Shown here piece after piece: positions 1 to 10,534 of a DNA stretch of 64,000 bases (position 1 is the stretch's first letter; every line of letters starts with the position of its first letter). The position numbers and the translations under genes were made by a program. A model generated the notes under the pieces. It had not been told where the DNA came from, did no database searches, and saw nothing but the letters and a program-made list of their open reading frames with translations. The DNA comes from Hexactinellida sp. DTS-2022. Lineage: Eukaryota > Porifera > Hexactinellida. The stretch lies in contig JAPNXP010000018.1 in assembly GCA_028753945.1 (NCBI GenBank), positions 1,240,001 to 1,304,000 on the forward strand, in the 5' to 3' direction.

Positions 1-1600
1 ATCCCACTAGTTTGGACTGTTTTGCTCCATATGCTCGTGAGCATAGAGTATTCACATAGACACCAAATCCCTCTGCGATTGAATAAGCTATCATGATATT
101 CACTGTTTGTCCAATAAAAAGTGCACTTAACTTTGACGCTATATTGTTACCTGATGCTCGTCCAATGAATGTTACTCAATTTCATTTGTAATCCACAGTG
201 GTTTATTTGGACCATTCACAGGAATTAGGTATTTCCAGGTCAGATAGACCTATCAAATGTATTATCTACCAATAGGTTATCGATACCTGTGAATCAATTT
301 ATGGACTCAGAAAATTAGTACGGCTTCTTATTTTTAAGTTACGACGTCATAGTATTTTTTTAGACTCCCATAGTTTCCACAAATATTTGCCAAATTTGTA
401 TTTTCAAATAAACTAGAGCTAATTAATTTATGTGCAACTCTAAATAAATGCATGGTGTAGATATAAATTAAATTGAAAATGTAATTCGAGATCCTAGGCC
501 TGTTAAATAACCAGTTTTATTAACATCAACGATTCGACCAATTTTTTTTGATCCAATTTTGGCATTTGATAACCTTTGCGTTTTCTATTCCATTACAGCA
601 ACCTGTATAGATTCTGCAACCCGTATACTTCTAAATTATTCATTGTAGTTTACTAATAGATGAAATTTCGATAAGAAAAATTAAAATCTTGGTATATGAA
701 TTTTAAAAGCCCCCGTATATAGACAAGTAGATTTTGGTTTGCGCGGGTTTGCGCGGGGTTAGAAAGTGGTTAAAACAGAAGTTTATTAGGTCATTATAAG
801 ATAAAAACGTGTCTGGGTACACGGCACTTGACGGCACCACAAAATTAGGCACTTCCTAAAAAGGTATATATCTGTCCGGACTTTTAGTTGAAACATATTT
901 TGTAATGATCCACTACACTTAGAGTTGACGTGATATATATTTGAAACTCAACTGTTTTAGGATGATCTAAGGTACAATAATATGTATTGAAAGTCTTAGG
1001 TCATAATGAAAGAAGCCTACAGAGAATATGAGCATGATCTAAAGCAAGATTATGAAACCACAAAATTCAAAAATAAAATGATTCTGTTGTGTCATGATTT
1101 GATGCATTATATCTCCTAAACCCTTTCGAATTTTTAGCTGAAATTTATCTTTCCTACGTTTTAGCTTATGCTTAAAACGATAAAAATGGTTTAGTGTGAT
1201 TTGAGAACATTGAAATTTTGCACTACTTCCTGTCAATAAGCCACTGTGTAATCCCTCTGTTAAGCATTCAATTGAAGCAGGTAGTGCTAACACAATCAAG
1301 TATATTATCTCTTTGAGAATCCATGATTTGTTTTCACAGCATAACATTGTGGTTCTTAATATTTAATTGTTAATTATTTTTTTGTAAACGCCTTTCCCAA
1401 TGGATGAATCTTATTAAATGCTTTTGCAACCTTGGAGCCCATTTTCATATTTGTGCATAATTTTTTAATATTTCATTCAATTAACAATGCGCTACATTAC
1501 ATCAGTTTCTCTTTGTTATGATTCACTCTGAAAAATAAACATTTCCATTCAAAAAATATTATATGATACCTACACTTTCTTGTAGCCGTCTTGACCCTTA
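1..1600. other. AT-rich spacer, nothing recognised
   Basis: No ORF with family resemblance and no clear repeat. One open frame of about 100 codons on the minus strand (1039-1347) is lysine-rich and shows no domain I know. I do not call it a gene. Confidence 0.5.
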
Positions 1601-1663
1601 TCTATACTATTAAACACAAACCTGTATGTATGTGTTTATATATCTATATTATTAAAGCTCGAT

Positions 1664-1665
1664 TG

Positions 1666-1707
<42 letters not shown>

Positions 1708-1713
1708 TGTGTT
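1664..1713. repeat. GT microsatellite
   Basis: Roughly 50 bases of alternating GT with one GG interruption, inside the Helitron-like block. It creates the cysteine-valine ORF seen in one frame, which is not a gene. Confidence 0.95.
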
Positions 1714-2042
1714 TGTTTGTCCGGTTGTATTAAAGTGATGGGGGAATATAAACTGCATTTTTATATGAGATAGAAACTAACTTTCAAAGGATACAATATA
1801 TAAACAAGTATGCTGATTTCGAATTTCGCATTTATAAATTTCTAATATGAATATTTGTTGTTGTTGTTTACAAAATAGGTAATCAAATTAATGAAAATTC
1901 AAAATTAGCCTACAAGTTTGCTTTCAACGGGTATTATAGGTAAACAAATCACAGTATAAGTATGGAAAATAGCTAAAGGGATGTATAACTATGACAAATA
2001 TTTAATATGTACGTATGGAGTCAATTGTTTAGTGAGGAGGAA

Positions 2043-2120
2043 TAACGGCCGCTATGCGGCCGTTAACTTGAGGTGCGTAACACCGATCTGTCGCAAATCG
2101 ACCGAGACCGAAGGAATCGT
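2043..2120 (+). repeat. GC-rich hairpin train, copy A
   Basis: Consecutive short stem-loops. The first is a perfect 9-bp stem, AACGGCCGC, with loop TAT (2044-2064). A GGTG/CACC stem follows, then GTCGCAAATCGAC, then a CGAG-type stem around CCGAAGG. The order is the same in the copy at 2416-2490, and the last two hairpins recur at 13400-13430 and 24733-24783. This is the likely 3' end of the Helitron-like family. Confidence 0.7.
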
Positions 2121-2415
2121 TATAAAATACATTGCATTGCATGTTTCCTAAAACTTTTAGATTTTTACATTTAAATATTATGCAGAAGTTAAATCCAGGG
2201 TTAGGAAATTACTTTGCAATACAATTTACTGAAATAATTAATTAAGTATAATTACCAGCCAAAAGTTTCAATTACAATTTTATAATTTGAAATGGTCCAT
2301 AATTTTAGGCGCGCGGATACGAATGAACTAAAGGCCACAAAAATGACTTTGTGGGGAATATATATTCATACGTCAAGCAGATTTATACAAATAAATAATT
2401 GAGCTCATGGCATAA

Positions 2416-2490
2416 AAGGCCGCGCAGCGGCCGTCAGTTGAGGCGTGAAGTGCCTAACCGTCGCGAAGCGACCAAGACCGAAGGACTCGT
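2416..2490 (+). repeat. GC-rich hairpin train, copy B
   Basis: Same hairpin order as at 2043: GGCCGC-GCA-GCGGCC, then AGGCGTGAAGTGCCT, then GTCGC-GAA-GCGAC with a perfect 5-bp stem, then CCGAAGGACTCG. The stretch between the two trains (2121-2415) holds nothing I recognise. Confidence 0.7.
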
Positions 2491-2537
2491 AATTCCATAA
2501 ATATACATTGTTGAATGATAAATGTTTAACATATGGT

Positions 2538-2672
2538 CATAGGCGTCGTAAATGCAAAAGTCAATCCTTCTGGCCGCCCGGAAATTCCGGGTAATGTCCG
2601 GGTAAACTCCGGGTATAGTGTTAGTAGCATAGGGGCAGCCCGGACATTTCCGGGCGGGTTACGACGCCTATG
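2538..2672. mobile_element. 135-bp MITE with CATAGGCGTCGTAA ends
   Basis: Perfect 14-bp terminal inverted repeats, CATAGGCGTCGTAA and TTACGACGCCTATG, enclose a GC-rich body with several CCGGG-type inner repeats. The superfamily is not assignable because no unambiguous target duplication could be read. Confidence 0.7.
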
Positions 2673-3019
2673 ATGATGGTATAGGACAGCCCAAGCTAAA
2701 GCGAGTTTCCAAATACTAACTCTAGCTTTGTCGGAAGAATCAATTGTATCGTATATGTTTGTACCCATACTGGTTATAAATCTTAGCTGCCTGTTAACTG
2801 TTAGTTAATTAAATCTTATACTTGTTATTAGTTTCTTAGTCATGTTATGTATGCAATAATTAAACAAACATTCCTATACTTATCTTAAACTAAACGAAAT
2901 AACTAATGGTTGTGACATATTTTGTATTCACAGTCAAGTAAATGACTTTGCAGTATTATAGAAAAGGGGGGTCCAAATCTGTAGGGGGGGGGGGGGGGCA
3001 TTTCCGGCAAAACAGGCCA
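2673..3019. other. spacer with a 15-G run
   Basis: AT-rich spacer. A run of 15 G lies at 2984-2998 and a shorter G run about 20 bases before it. Nothing else was seen. Confidence 0.6.
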
Positions 3020-3330
3020 CTATACTATAGTATAGTCGGCACAGTAATAATATAATTTATTATCAATACATAAAGATGAATGGCATTAAACTCAAGATGG
3101 TTTATGATAGAAACAAACTTCAAATTTATCTACCGTTCCTTGTGACTCGGACCAATTAACAAATGGTTCTTGACACCTTGAGGCGTTGATGACTGGGCGA
3201 AAAAAAAATCAAAAATTGCAGCCTGTGCCGACAGCATGTTCCATTGGAGGCACTATCAATAAACAACCACAAAAATATAGTGCCAGCAAAGGAACATGCT
3301 GTCGGCACAGCTGCAATTTTGGATTTTTCA
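3020..3330 (+). repeat. truncated copy of the hairpin-ended 0.85-kb unit
   Basis: Contains the TATACTATAGTATA palindrome (about 3020-3035) and then the distal part of the unit that forms the tandem array at 52.8-55.9 kb. It ends in a long hairpin with arms 3207-3256 and 3277-3328 and a loop of about 20 bases. In this copy the right arm carries the extra bases that are missing from the right arm at 53.5, 54.9 and 55.8 kb, so its stem is the best matched. Confidence 0.75.
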
Positions 3331-3954
3331 GTCTTATTAGTTCAAGAGTGAATTACGTGTAATTATAATTGTCAACTTAGAAGTGTGAGAATTATATATT
3401 ATTGGGTTATTAAGTTAATTAAGAGTTAACTTTGAACTTCAGTAAGCAACATTGGCCGGAACCACTATGTCGAAATGACGTCACAGTAATGTCTAATACG
3501 AAAAATATGCCAAAAACTGAATGCATGTAAAATGTTTAATTTCGATTTTTAAAAACAATTGCGTGATTAACCCATCTAGGAGTGATTTTACATAAAATAT
3601 CTCAAAATCAAATATGGAACGTTAATAAATTCCTCTGTTGCCTTGAAAACGTGATTTCAATTATTGATATCTCGAGAAGGAATATAGTTACAGCTTACTC
3701 AATGCATCCAATGATAGCCCATCCTAAACTTCCTATTCAAATGAGAAAATATTTCGATGCTGTATCTCCAAACAATTTTCTGAGAATTGTGATTATTGTA
3801 ATATACATTCAAATGGTTATACACATTTTGCACACAATCAATGCACAGCATGCCGTGATTAAAGCACCGCATGCTGCAAAAAAAGCATCATTGCATATAT
3901 TTAGTTAAATATTCTAACCAATCCCTGGTCCAGAAATTTGAGTGAGTGCCATTG
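3331..3954. other. AT-rich spacer
   Basis: No supported feature. A 108-codon open frame at 3582-3908 has no recognisable domain and AT-rich codon use unlike the genes of this window. Confidence 0.5.
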
Positions 3955-4342
3955 CCTTATTTATGATTTCTAGTCAAAACGTCTACAAACCAAAACGTCT
4001 ACAGTCAAAACGTCTACAAACCAAAACGTCTACAACCAAAACGTCTACAAACCAAAACGTCTAAAATCCAAAACGTCTACAATCCAAAACGTCTACAAAC
4101 CATAACGGGTGCGATTCTATCACCAAGATACAATCCACAAGTTTACGTCGGATTTGTGCTATTTTCTATAACACCTAATATTCTATATGTTTTATATAAG
4201 TTATATAATTATTAATAACCCTTACCAATGCAAAAGTAACTTTGTAATAAGGAGAAATTATTTATTGAAATGAAGGAATGATAAAGAGATCATTATAAGA
4301 AATAATAGAAATGATAAAGAAATCAATACAAGTAACTAGTTA

Positions 4343-5275
4343 CTAGATCTGTGGCCCATTTAGCCTAGAACAAGCACGCAGCATGTGATTTACCGATATT
4401 GTTCCATGCGAATATTCTTCCCAAAGTGCTAAGATTTTTGCTTGCATATTTCTGTAGGTTTTTCTTTGATAGCGCTTCAGTTTATTTTGTGAGACTAGAT
4501 TTAATTGTAGAGAGATTATTTGAGATTCTTTGTGTAGAAGTTCTATTAATACATAAAACTGTAATTGACTTCGCCGGGTATAGGTCACTTCGTACCCAAC
4601 ACCCTTTCGTACCTTAATCACGACAACTTCGTACCCAATACTCTTTCGTACTCAACACTTTTTCGTACCCGAAACTATTCCGTACTTGACATTACTACAT
4701 TTAGGTAGTATAAAGAAAGTTTAATTATTAATAGTGTACTTCTAAATCTAAATCACTAAATTCTCTATCAAAATCAAGTTAGTCAACACAGCAGATTTAT
4801 CCTGAAACAGGTCCGTTCAAATGGCCGACTGCTCTTAGTAATTGGGACGTGGAGATCTCGTTGTCCTGATAGCGTCGCCAAATTTCAAATATCTTTCCCT
4901 GAAGTTTTTTGTGTTGTGTCTGTGTCCGTTGATGTCGCCACAGTTTCCTTTCTGAAATTAGCCGAAGTCTCACATTTCTCGACTCGGAGTATAGAAGTGA
5001 GATTAAAACATCAGCTGCAGATTTCCTTTATCTGCAGCTTTGGAGTTCAATCGACGATGGTAACCTTCTAAATCATTGTTTGTTCTTATGCTCTGCATGA
5101 ATACACACCAGTTTGAAGGTTTAAACACCGTTGAAAGAATCCATGTGTTTTCTACATACTGGACTAGGGGCTGCATATGTGTTGTGGCTTGTTCCTTAAG
5201 TGTATTGAACACAGGGATTATATGTGTATTGAACACAGGGATTATTGACTTTCTTGCATACGATGCATAGGTCAC
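4343..5275 (-). pseudogene. MULE transposase C-terminal remnant
   Basis: Two minus-strand open pieces. The first (5275-5003) reads YVENTWI..., then NWCVFMQSIRTNNDLEGYHR, the conserved end of the MULE catalytic region (the family motif is R-T-N-N-x-x-E-G-W/Y-H). The second (4621-4343) reads FYVLIELLHKES...QRKTYRN...ALWEEYSHGTIS...SRLNGPQI-stop and matches the end of the same protein. About 380 bases of unrelated repeat and stop codons separate them. The N-terminal zinc finger and most of the DDE core are missing, so it is dead. A sister copy of the final 50 codons lies at 9213-9369 on the plus strand. Confidence 0.8.
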
Positions 5276-5593
5276 TCATAGTTATTGATTAAGAGTATTT
5301 AAAACAGTATTTATACTCAAACATTTGTTTCGTCGATTCGAGGCATGGATCAACGACAGTTCCATTATGAGAATTTACGAATAGTGAATTATTAGACATA
5401 AAAATAGATAAATTATTGATACTTTGCCTACCTTACGATAATAAATATATATATATGCGTGTATCAATGAGTTTGTAAAATAGCCCTATAAGTTAAGGGT
5501 GTTATCAGATATACTATCTATAATTGCTCATCAATTATATAGCTTCAGGGTGTTATCGAATAAACATAGATAGAATGGTTCATTACTTAGATA

Positions 5594-5767
5594 CAGTCAA
5601 CATCCGCTATCTCGAATGCCCGTTAACTCGAACATTCGCTAATTCAACCAAATTTATTTTTCCCTTGGAAACCCCTGCCATACAAAATCCGTTCGATAGC
5701 TCGAACATTCGCAATCTCGAATAGATTTTGATTTCCCCTGAGGGTTCGAGATACCGAATGTTGACTG
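5594..5767. mobile_element. TA-flanked CAGT MITE (pogo/mariner type)
   Basis: Ends CAGTCAACATCCGCTATCTC and its near-complement at 5748-5767, flanked on both sides by TA (5592-5593, 5768-5769). The body repeats the CTCGAACATTCGC theme. It is inserted in the MULE just inside the right tandem-repeat terminus. Confidence 0.8.
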
Positions 5768-6153
5768 TATTTCGGATTATAGACGTTTTGCTTAATATAC
5801 ATTTTGGTTTGTACACGTTTTGCTTTGTAGACGTTTTGCTTTGTAGACGTTTCGGTTTGTAGACGTTTTGGTTTGTAGACGTTTTGGTTTGTAGACGTTT
5901 TGGTTTGTAGACGTTTTGGTTGTAGACGTTTTGGTTTGTAGACGTTTTGGTTGTAGACGTTTTGGTTTGTAGACGTTTTGACCTGCACCCTTATTTATAG
6001 AATGCTATATGGTTAAATACTTTTGTCTGTAAATATCCCGCTATTAGAGAAACGTTCATTGAAAAAGTATAATATGAAAAGTGAAAAGTTGAGAAGTACA
6101 AGGTAGAATAAAAAGAGACTGTGTTACTAATATGATTCACAGCTGAGTATCAG

Positions 6154-7224
6154 CTATGCGAGATTCCGTCTCTTGATCAGAGACTCGACGATGACGCAGG
6201 ACATCTCAAAGAGCAGCTGTGCCCCCAGCAGGCCGGTGCCCCCTGTCGGGTCGTAGTGCGGAGACACCTCCACGAGGTCGCCCCCTATCAGGTTCAGCTC
6301 TGTCAGCTCTCTCAGCAACATCTGGGCCTCTATCGGCAGGATACCGCCGATCTCCGGGGTCCCAGTTCCTGGTGCGAACGTCGGATCGATAGCATCGATA
6401 TCGAACGAAATGTAGGTGGGCTGGTCTCGCCCACACACGCGGTATATCTCGTCCACTACTCCCTGAACTCCTGCGTTGCTGTGCACGAGCTTGTAGAACT
6501 CCTCAATCATCATGACGCGCATGCCGCTGTCGTAGCTGAACTGCCAGTAGTCCGGCTCGCTGACGGTCCCGCGGATCCCGATCTGGATGGTCCGCTTGGG
6601 GTCCAACACTCCCTCCTCCACCGCGAGCTTGAAGGGAGACCCGTGGGATAACTTGAATCCCTGGAAGGCCCCCCCGGTGTCTGCGTGCGCGTCTATATGC
6701 ACCAGGCCGACCGGCCTGTCCTTGCCCAGGACCCGGAGAATGGGGAGAGAGATCGAGTGGTCGCCGCCTGCGGTTATCGGCACGATGCCCATCAGGTTCA
6801 GTTTGGAGTAGAAATCCTCGATGTTCTTGTGCGCGCCCTCCACGTCGAAGCGGGAGATTATGGGGACGTCCCCCACGTCGCGGACCCTCAGGGGGGTGGA
6901 GTGCGGACTGACGTTTGTGATTAGGTTCACAGCTCGGAGCTGGTACCCAGACTGCACACGGAGCTCTTTGGGACCGAAGCGCGCCCCTGGTCTGTGAGTG
7001 ACCGCGAGGTCGATCGGGACTCCTACCATCGCTACGTCCACCTTGGAGAGGTCTGTCTCGAACGGGGCTCTGATGAGGGAGGACTCGCTGATGGACCGGG
7101 GCTTGAGCACCGATTCAGGTGGCAATTCTTTGCTGTACTTTGGTAGCTTGGATACATCTCTCCGTGTGTATTGGGACAGCAGAGATGTTGTGAGATAGCG
7201 AGTCAGTCTGGTGGTGAGTGCCAT
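6154..7224 (-). CDS. AGMAT: agmatinase / guanidino-acid hydrolase, mitochondrial
   Basis: A 356-residue single-exon member of the ureohydrolase (arginase/agmatinase) family. These Mn2+ enzymes split a guanidino group to urea and an amine; animal AGMAT proteins act on linear guanidino acids in mitochondria. The first 25 residues are rich in Arg, Ser and Thr and lack acidic residues until Asp23, fitting a mitochondrial presequence. All metal-binding motifs are present: GGDHS at 153-157, DAHAD at 178-182 and SFDIDAIDP at 273-281. Length equals the vertebrate protein (about 350). The ATG at 7224 is preceded by TAACTAG plus one base, an acceptor-like context. The substrate cannot be decided from sequence between agmatine and guanidinobutyrate-like acids. 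Upstream and downstream neighbours are unrelated. Confidence 0.93.
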   Translation of the reverse strand: MALTTRLTRYLTTSLLSQYTRRDVSKLPKYSKELPPESVLKPRSISESSLIRAPFETDLSKVDVAMVGVPIDLAVTHRPGARFGPKELRVQSGYQLRAVNLITNVSPHSTPLRVRDVGDVPIISRFDVEGAHKNIEDFYSKLNLMGIVPITAGGDHSISLPILRVLGKDRPVGLVHIDAHADTGGAFQGFKLSHGSPFKLAVEEGVLDPKRTIQIGIRGTVSEPDYWQFSYDSGMRVMMIEEFYKLVHSNAGVQGVVDEIYRVCGRDQPTYISFDIDAIDPTFAPGTGTPEIGGILPIEAQMLLRELTELNLIGGDLVEVSPHYDPTGGTGLLGAQLLFEMSCVIVESLIKRRNLA

Positions 7225-7517
7225 CCTAGTTAGCTACGCAGGAGGGAGTGGATATAGATAGTTTGTAAACACCAACAAAAGTGCGGTATTTATACTAATT
7301 TAGGTATTTATGCCTATTGTACTTGTTTAGTTTCCTAGCTATTTGATTGGTAGCATTTTATTCCCAAATTCTAAGGGTGTATGTGAAGTTTGATTCAACT
7401 AGAAGCCTTCCAACAGTGTTCGTATCGTGATTTGATAATTATGACAGCTATTCGGTTCTGTCGCTTCAAGATGGATTACTCAACCGCTACGCGACTGGCT
7501 TTAAATATTAAAGTTAG
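7225..7517. other. AGMAT 5' spacer
   Basis: AT-rich; no recognisable promoter motif. It borders a hAT-type element at 7526. Confidence 0.4.
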
Positions 7518-7525
7518 TATTTTAT

Positions 7526-8668
7526 CAGGGTTGCCAATCCAATCCAATCGAGAATATTTTCGATTGCCGATTGCTGCATTTTTCATCGATTGGATTGTCG
7601 ATTGGATTGCTGCATTTTTCATCGATTGGATTATCGATTGGATTGCTTCGATTTTTAGTGTGCTTCTTCTAGTAAAAACGTTATAGTAGGGTCCTACTAT
7701 AGTTTTATATTATAAGTGCACACTATTGAATTTACCTCTGTCGGACTTCCGGCCGGCCGGCCGGCCGTACGCGATGGCCTGACTAAACCATTGGTGATAG
7801 AGATTTAAAATTTGGACAGGAGATATAGAATTTCCTGGAGATGATCACCTCGAAGCCTGATTTCTCAATTTCGCTTTTGTTCGTCAGTTATATCGAAATT
7901 TGTATTCTGGTCCAGTGACTCTTTAATAATTCGAATTAGTTATTGAAAATATAGAGGTTGTATTCTCCTAAGGATGTTCTTTTTATATATCATTTAAAAT
8001 TATTAGGTCGCTAATCAATTCTTCGTTTTATTAACGATTATTTACATAAATCAGCCATCTTCTCCATATTGTAATTACTCTATTCTATAGTATACTGAAT
8101 ACAATAGAACATATCTTGGAAGTTGGAATATTTTACAAGTTGATGATGATGATGTCAATTCTATTATTCAAAATAGTAACGTAAATACTAGCACGTATTC
8201 CTAATTTCTATTTGTAATAATTAATCTTTAATTAATTTAATTAAACATTTGAAGTCTTCACATTTCAAACATTAATTAAATTGTATTACACTAAGATGAA
8301 ATGTAATTTGAATATTGAAATTCTAGTTAAATTAAACATTGGGGAAGTGTAATCAGAAGGAGCACACTCCCATCCCGTCTGTGAGGGGTTTTTTTAAATT
8401 TTAAAATATATAAATAATGCCAAAATTTAAAATGCTAAATTGCTCGTTAATTAAACCGAATAATATAAGTTTTAAGTTTGAACATATGATGAAAGTTCAT
8501 GAAACATAACTCTTTTTGATATAATACTGAGGAAGTAAACGATCGAAAAAAATCGATGATATTTTGGATTGTCGATTGCGATTGGATTGTCATCCGAATA
8601 ATCGATTGTCCAAATTTGGATTGCCAATTGTCCAAATTTGGCTCGATTGGATTGGATTGGCAACCCTG
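7526..8668. mobile_element. non-autonomous hAT-type element
   Basis: 1,143 bp with inverted ends CAGGGTTGCCAATCCAATCC and the complementary GGATTGGCAACCCTG. Flanks TATTTTAT (7518-7525) and TATCTTAT (8669-8676) are an 8-bp target duplication with one mismatch, as expected for hAT. Both subterminal zones are filled with degenerate CGATTGGATT repeats in opposite orientation (7527-7655, 8560-8660), probably transposase binding sites. A (GGCC)n palindrome sits near 7749-7767. No transposase frame is visible. Confidence 0.8.
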
Positions 8669-8730
8669 TATCTTATCCATAGAAATTTAGTCATTTTTTA
8701 ATAATCTGATATTTACAAGCAATTATAATG

Positions 8731-9574
8731 GACGCAGGTCAAAACGGCTACAAACCAAAACGGCTACAAACTGAAATGGCTACAGACTGAAACGGCTACA
8801 AAACCAAATATTGTCGATTGTTTTAAATGAATTCCGCTTTGAAATTAATTGAAGAAAATACAGTTATTAATTAACACCTAAGAAAGTGTCGTCATTCGTT
8901 TGAATAAAGTGATTTAGCAAAACAAGAGGTGTCAATTTATCAATTGTTATAAATTGATAGCTTGAATTTCTAAAATTTGACAAGTATCTTTAAATTTTCA
9001 AATTCTAACAGATTATTCATTATTCATAACAAATTATTCATTATTCATAACAAATTATTCATCATTTAAATTCTGGTCTATTTTTAACCAATCCGTCCGT
9101 ACAAATAACGACGTAGAAGGTTGGCATATGAGAATCAACACTAGGGCACGATATCGATGAGGACTGTTTCATCAAGAAGCTAAATTAGTTTAACTTCAAA
9201 AGTTCAATTACATTTAGTATCACAGAACAAGTTAATACGATATCAGAGAATAACTTATAGGAAAATTCAGGCTGCAATTTTTGCACTATGGGAACAATAT
9301 ATTGATGGCACAATTTCAGTGAACCATATGTTGCGGGATTGCTCCAGGCTAAATGGACCGAAAATTTAGTACAGTACGTCTAAATAAAACATCTCTTTAT
9401 TTTGTTAGCTGTAGTTTACTAATTATTTATCATTGTCCTTTACTTATTTATTAAATAATCAAACATATATCTGCATAATTCCTAATTTCTAAATCACTTT
9501 TCCCAAACGAACGACCAACACTTTCTTTATAACGATTGGTAATATTTGGTTTGTAGCCGTTTTTACCTCTAATC
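8731..9574 (+). mobile_element. MULE deletion derivative with CGGCTAC terminal repeats
   Basis: 844 bp flanked by a perfect 9-bp direct repeat, ATTATAATG (8722-8730 and 9575-9583). The left end carries four degenerate copies of CAAAACGGCTACAAAC, one base different from the CAAAACGTCTACAAAC unit of the MULE at 3965. The right end has a single inverted copy. At about 9213-9369 the plus strand still encodes the transposase C-terminus (QRITYRK, ALWEQYIDGTIS, SRLNGPKI-stop), so this is a shrunken sister of the 3.9-6.0 kb element. Confidence 0.85.
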
Positions 9575-9583
9575 ATTATAATG

Positions 9584-10157
9584 GGGGCGCAGCATTAGTC
9601 CGAATTTCAATGTAGTCGTTAGTTCGAATACATGATATTAAATAGTTGTGAAGAAGAATAAATGATAATAAATAATGAAAAATAAATGGTTATTGAAAAA
9701 TCTGAAGTCTACTCTCTATGGAAGTACTCTCTATGGAAGTGAAATCTCACAGAATTCCAAGGTTGTACGAGGAATTCGTGGTTGAAGCAATCTCCGCTAA
9801 CGAAACATAGCTGATTCGCATTCATTGAACGAGATATGAGATGTTGATGGATCTGATCTTGTAACATCATTAAATACTTGCCTCAAGCTATCACGCGAAT
9901 TCTGTGCACCTCGTTTGTATTTTGTTTTCAACACATACATTTCAGAAGTATAATTTTTCAAAGGATGATTATGTCGGGTCTTGGATATATTAAATTTATT
10001 TCTAGATCTAATTTAGCAGTCCCTTTGCAGCTCTTTCTAAAAGGGTGCATTTGAGATAAATTCTATTTCCTTCAACTTTTGAAGAAAAATATTTGTACCC
10101 GTCAGAAGAAATTCGAACTAATGACTACATGGGAATTCGGACTAATGAATGCGCCCC
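9584..10157. mobile_element. TIR element inserted at the edge of the MULE
   Basis: 574 bp with ends GGGGCGCAGCATTAGTCCGA and the inverted TCGGACTAATGAATGCGCCCC. The inner 50 bases of each end are also complementary (ATGTAGTCRTTAGTTCGAAT). Flanked by TTATAATG at 9576-9583 and 10158-10165, an 8-bp target duplication. The left flank is also the right target duplication of the preceding MULE, so this element landed exactly at that junction. No coding frame. Confidence 0.8.
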
Positions 10158-10165
10158 TTATAATG

Positions 10166-10534
10166 CTATATTACATTTTCTAGGGGTTCTTATCTTGGGG
10201 GCGTCACACCCCCAGAAAATGCAAAAGTTTTGTGTGTCACTGTAGTCAGAAGTTAGAGGGGGCGTGATAGTTCATAGATTGGTCAAGGGGAGCATGGCAT
10301 GGGGTTTAAATTATCCTCAAATAGTCAAGTGTTCGAAGTACGGCATATCTAAGCCTAAAAAGTTTACAATTATTATATAGTCGACGATTATATAATTCTG
10401 TTTACTCGTATCCAATTCATATTGAGCGGTTTAAATAAGCGAATTCAAATGATAATCGTTTAGAAGAGTGAAGATAAAATAAAGATACTAAGTGAACAGG
10501 TAAAATAAGAGATAGAGCACGGTTAGCAGTTGGG
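10166..10534. other. spacer downstream of NADSYN1
   Basis: 3' flank of the NAD synthetase gene. Only AT-rich sequence seen. Confidence 0.4.

Larger units (their letters stand above)
1601..2121 (+). mobile_element. Helitron-like relic, copy 1
   Basis: Two candidate 5' ends of Helitron type, each beginning TC followed by TATAYTATTAAA, lie at 1601 and 1643. The block continues through a GT microsatellite, the phrase GTATTAAAGTGATGGGGGA near 1730, and a TTGTTGTTGTTTAC stretch near 1857-1870. It closes with a train of GC-rich hairpins at 2043-2120. The same order recurs at 23222-24785, so this is a dispersed family and not a chance match. No Rep/helicase frame is visible, so it would be non-autonomous. 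A CTRR terminus was not found, and the class assignment is an inference from the TC start and 3' hairpins. Confidence 0.45.
3965..5988 (-). mobile_element. decayed MULE with tandem-repeat termini
   Basis: A 2,024-bp element between direct repeats of 10 bases, CCTTATTTAT (3955-3964 and 5989-5998); 9-10 bp is the usual target duplication of Mutator-like elements. Both ends are built from about 8 (left) and 11 (right) head-to-tail copies of a 15-17 base unit, CAAAACGTCTACAAAC, in inverted orientation. Minus-strand coding remnants (4343-5275) carry the C-terminal transposase motif RTNNDLEGYHRRLN. A palindromic TA-flanked MITE sits at 5594-5767, and a TTCGTACCCAACAC-type tandem repeat lies at about 4580-4690 between the two coding pieces. 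Confidence 0.85.

Noticed and set aside
1039-1347. 102-codon minus-strand frame as a gene
   Set aside because: No family resemblance and spacer-like composition. Left open but unsupported.
1591-1773. 60-codon Cys/Val-rich frame
   Set aside because: Produced by the GT microsatellite.
3582-3908. 108-codon frame as a gene
   Set aside because: AT-rich codons, no recognisable domain, isolated between repeats.
3965-4110. CRISPR-like regular short repeats
   Set aside because: Units are contiguous, 15-17 bases with no unique spacers, paired with an inverted array 1.7 kb away and a 10-bp target duplication: they are transposon termini.
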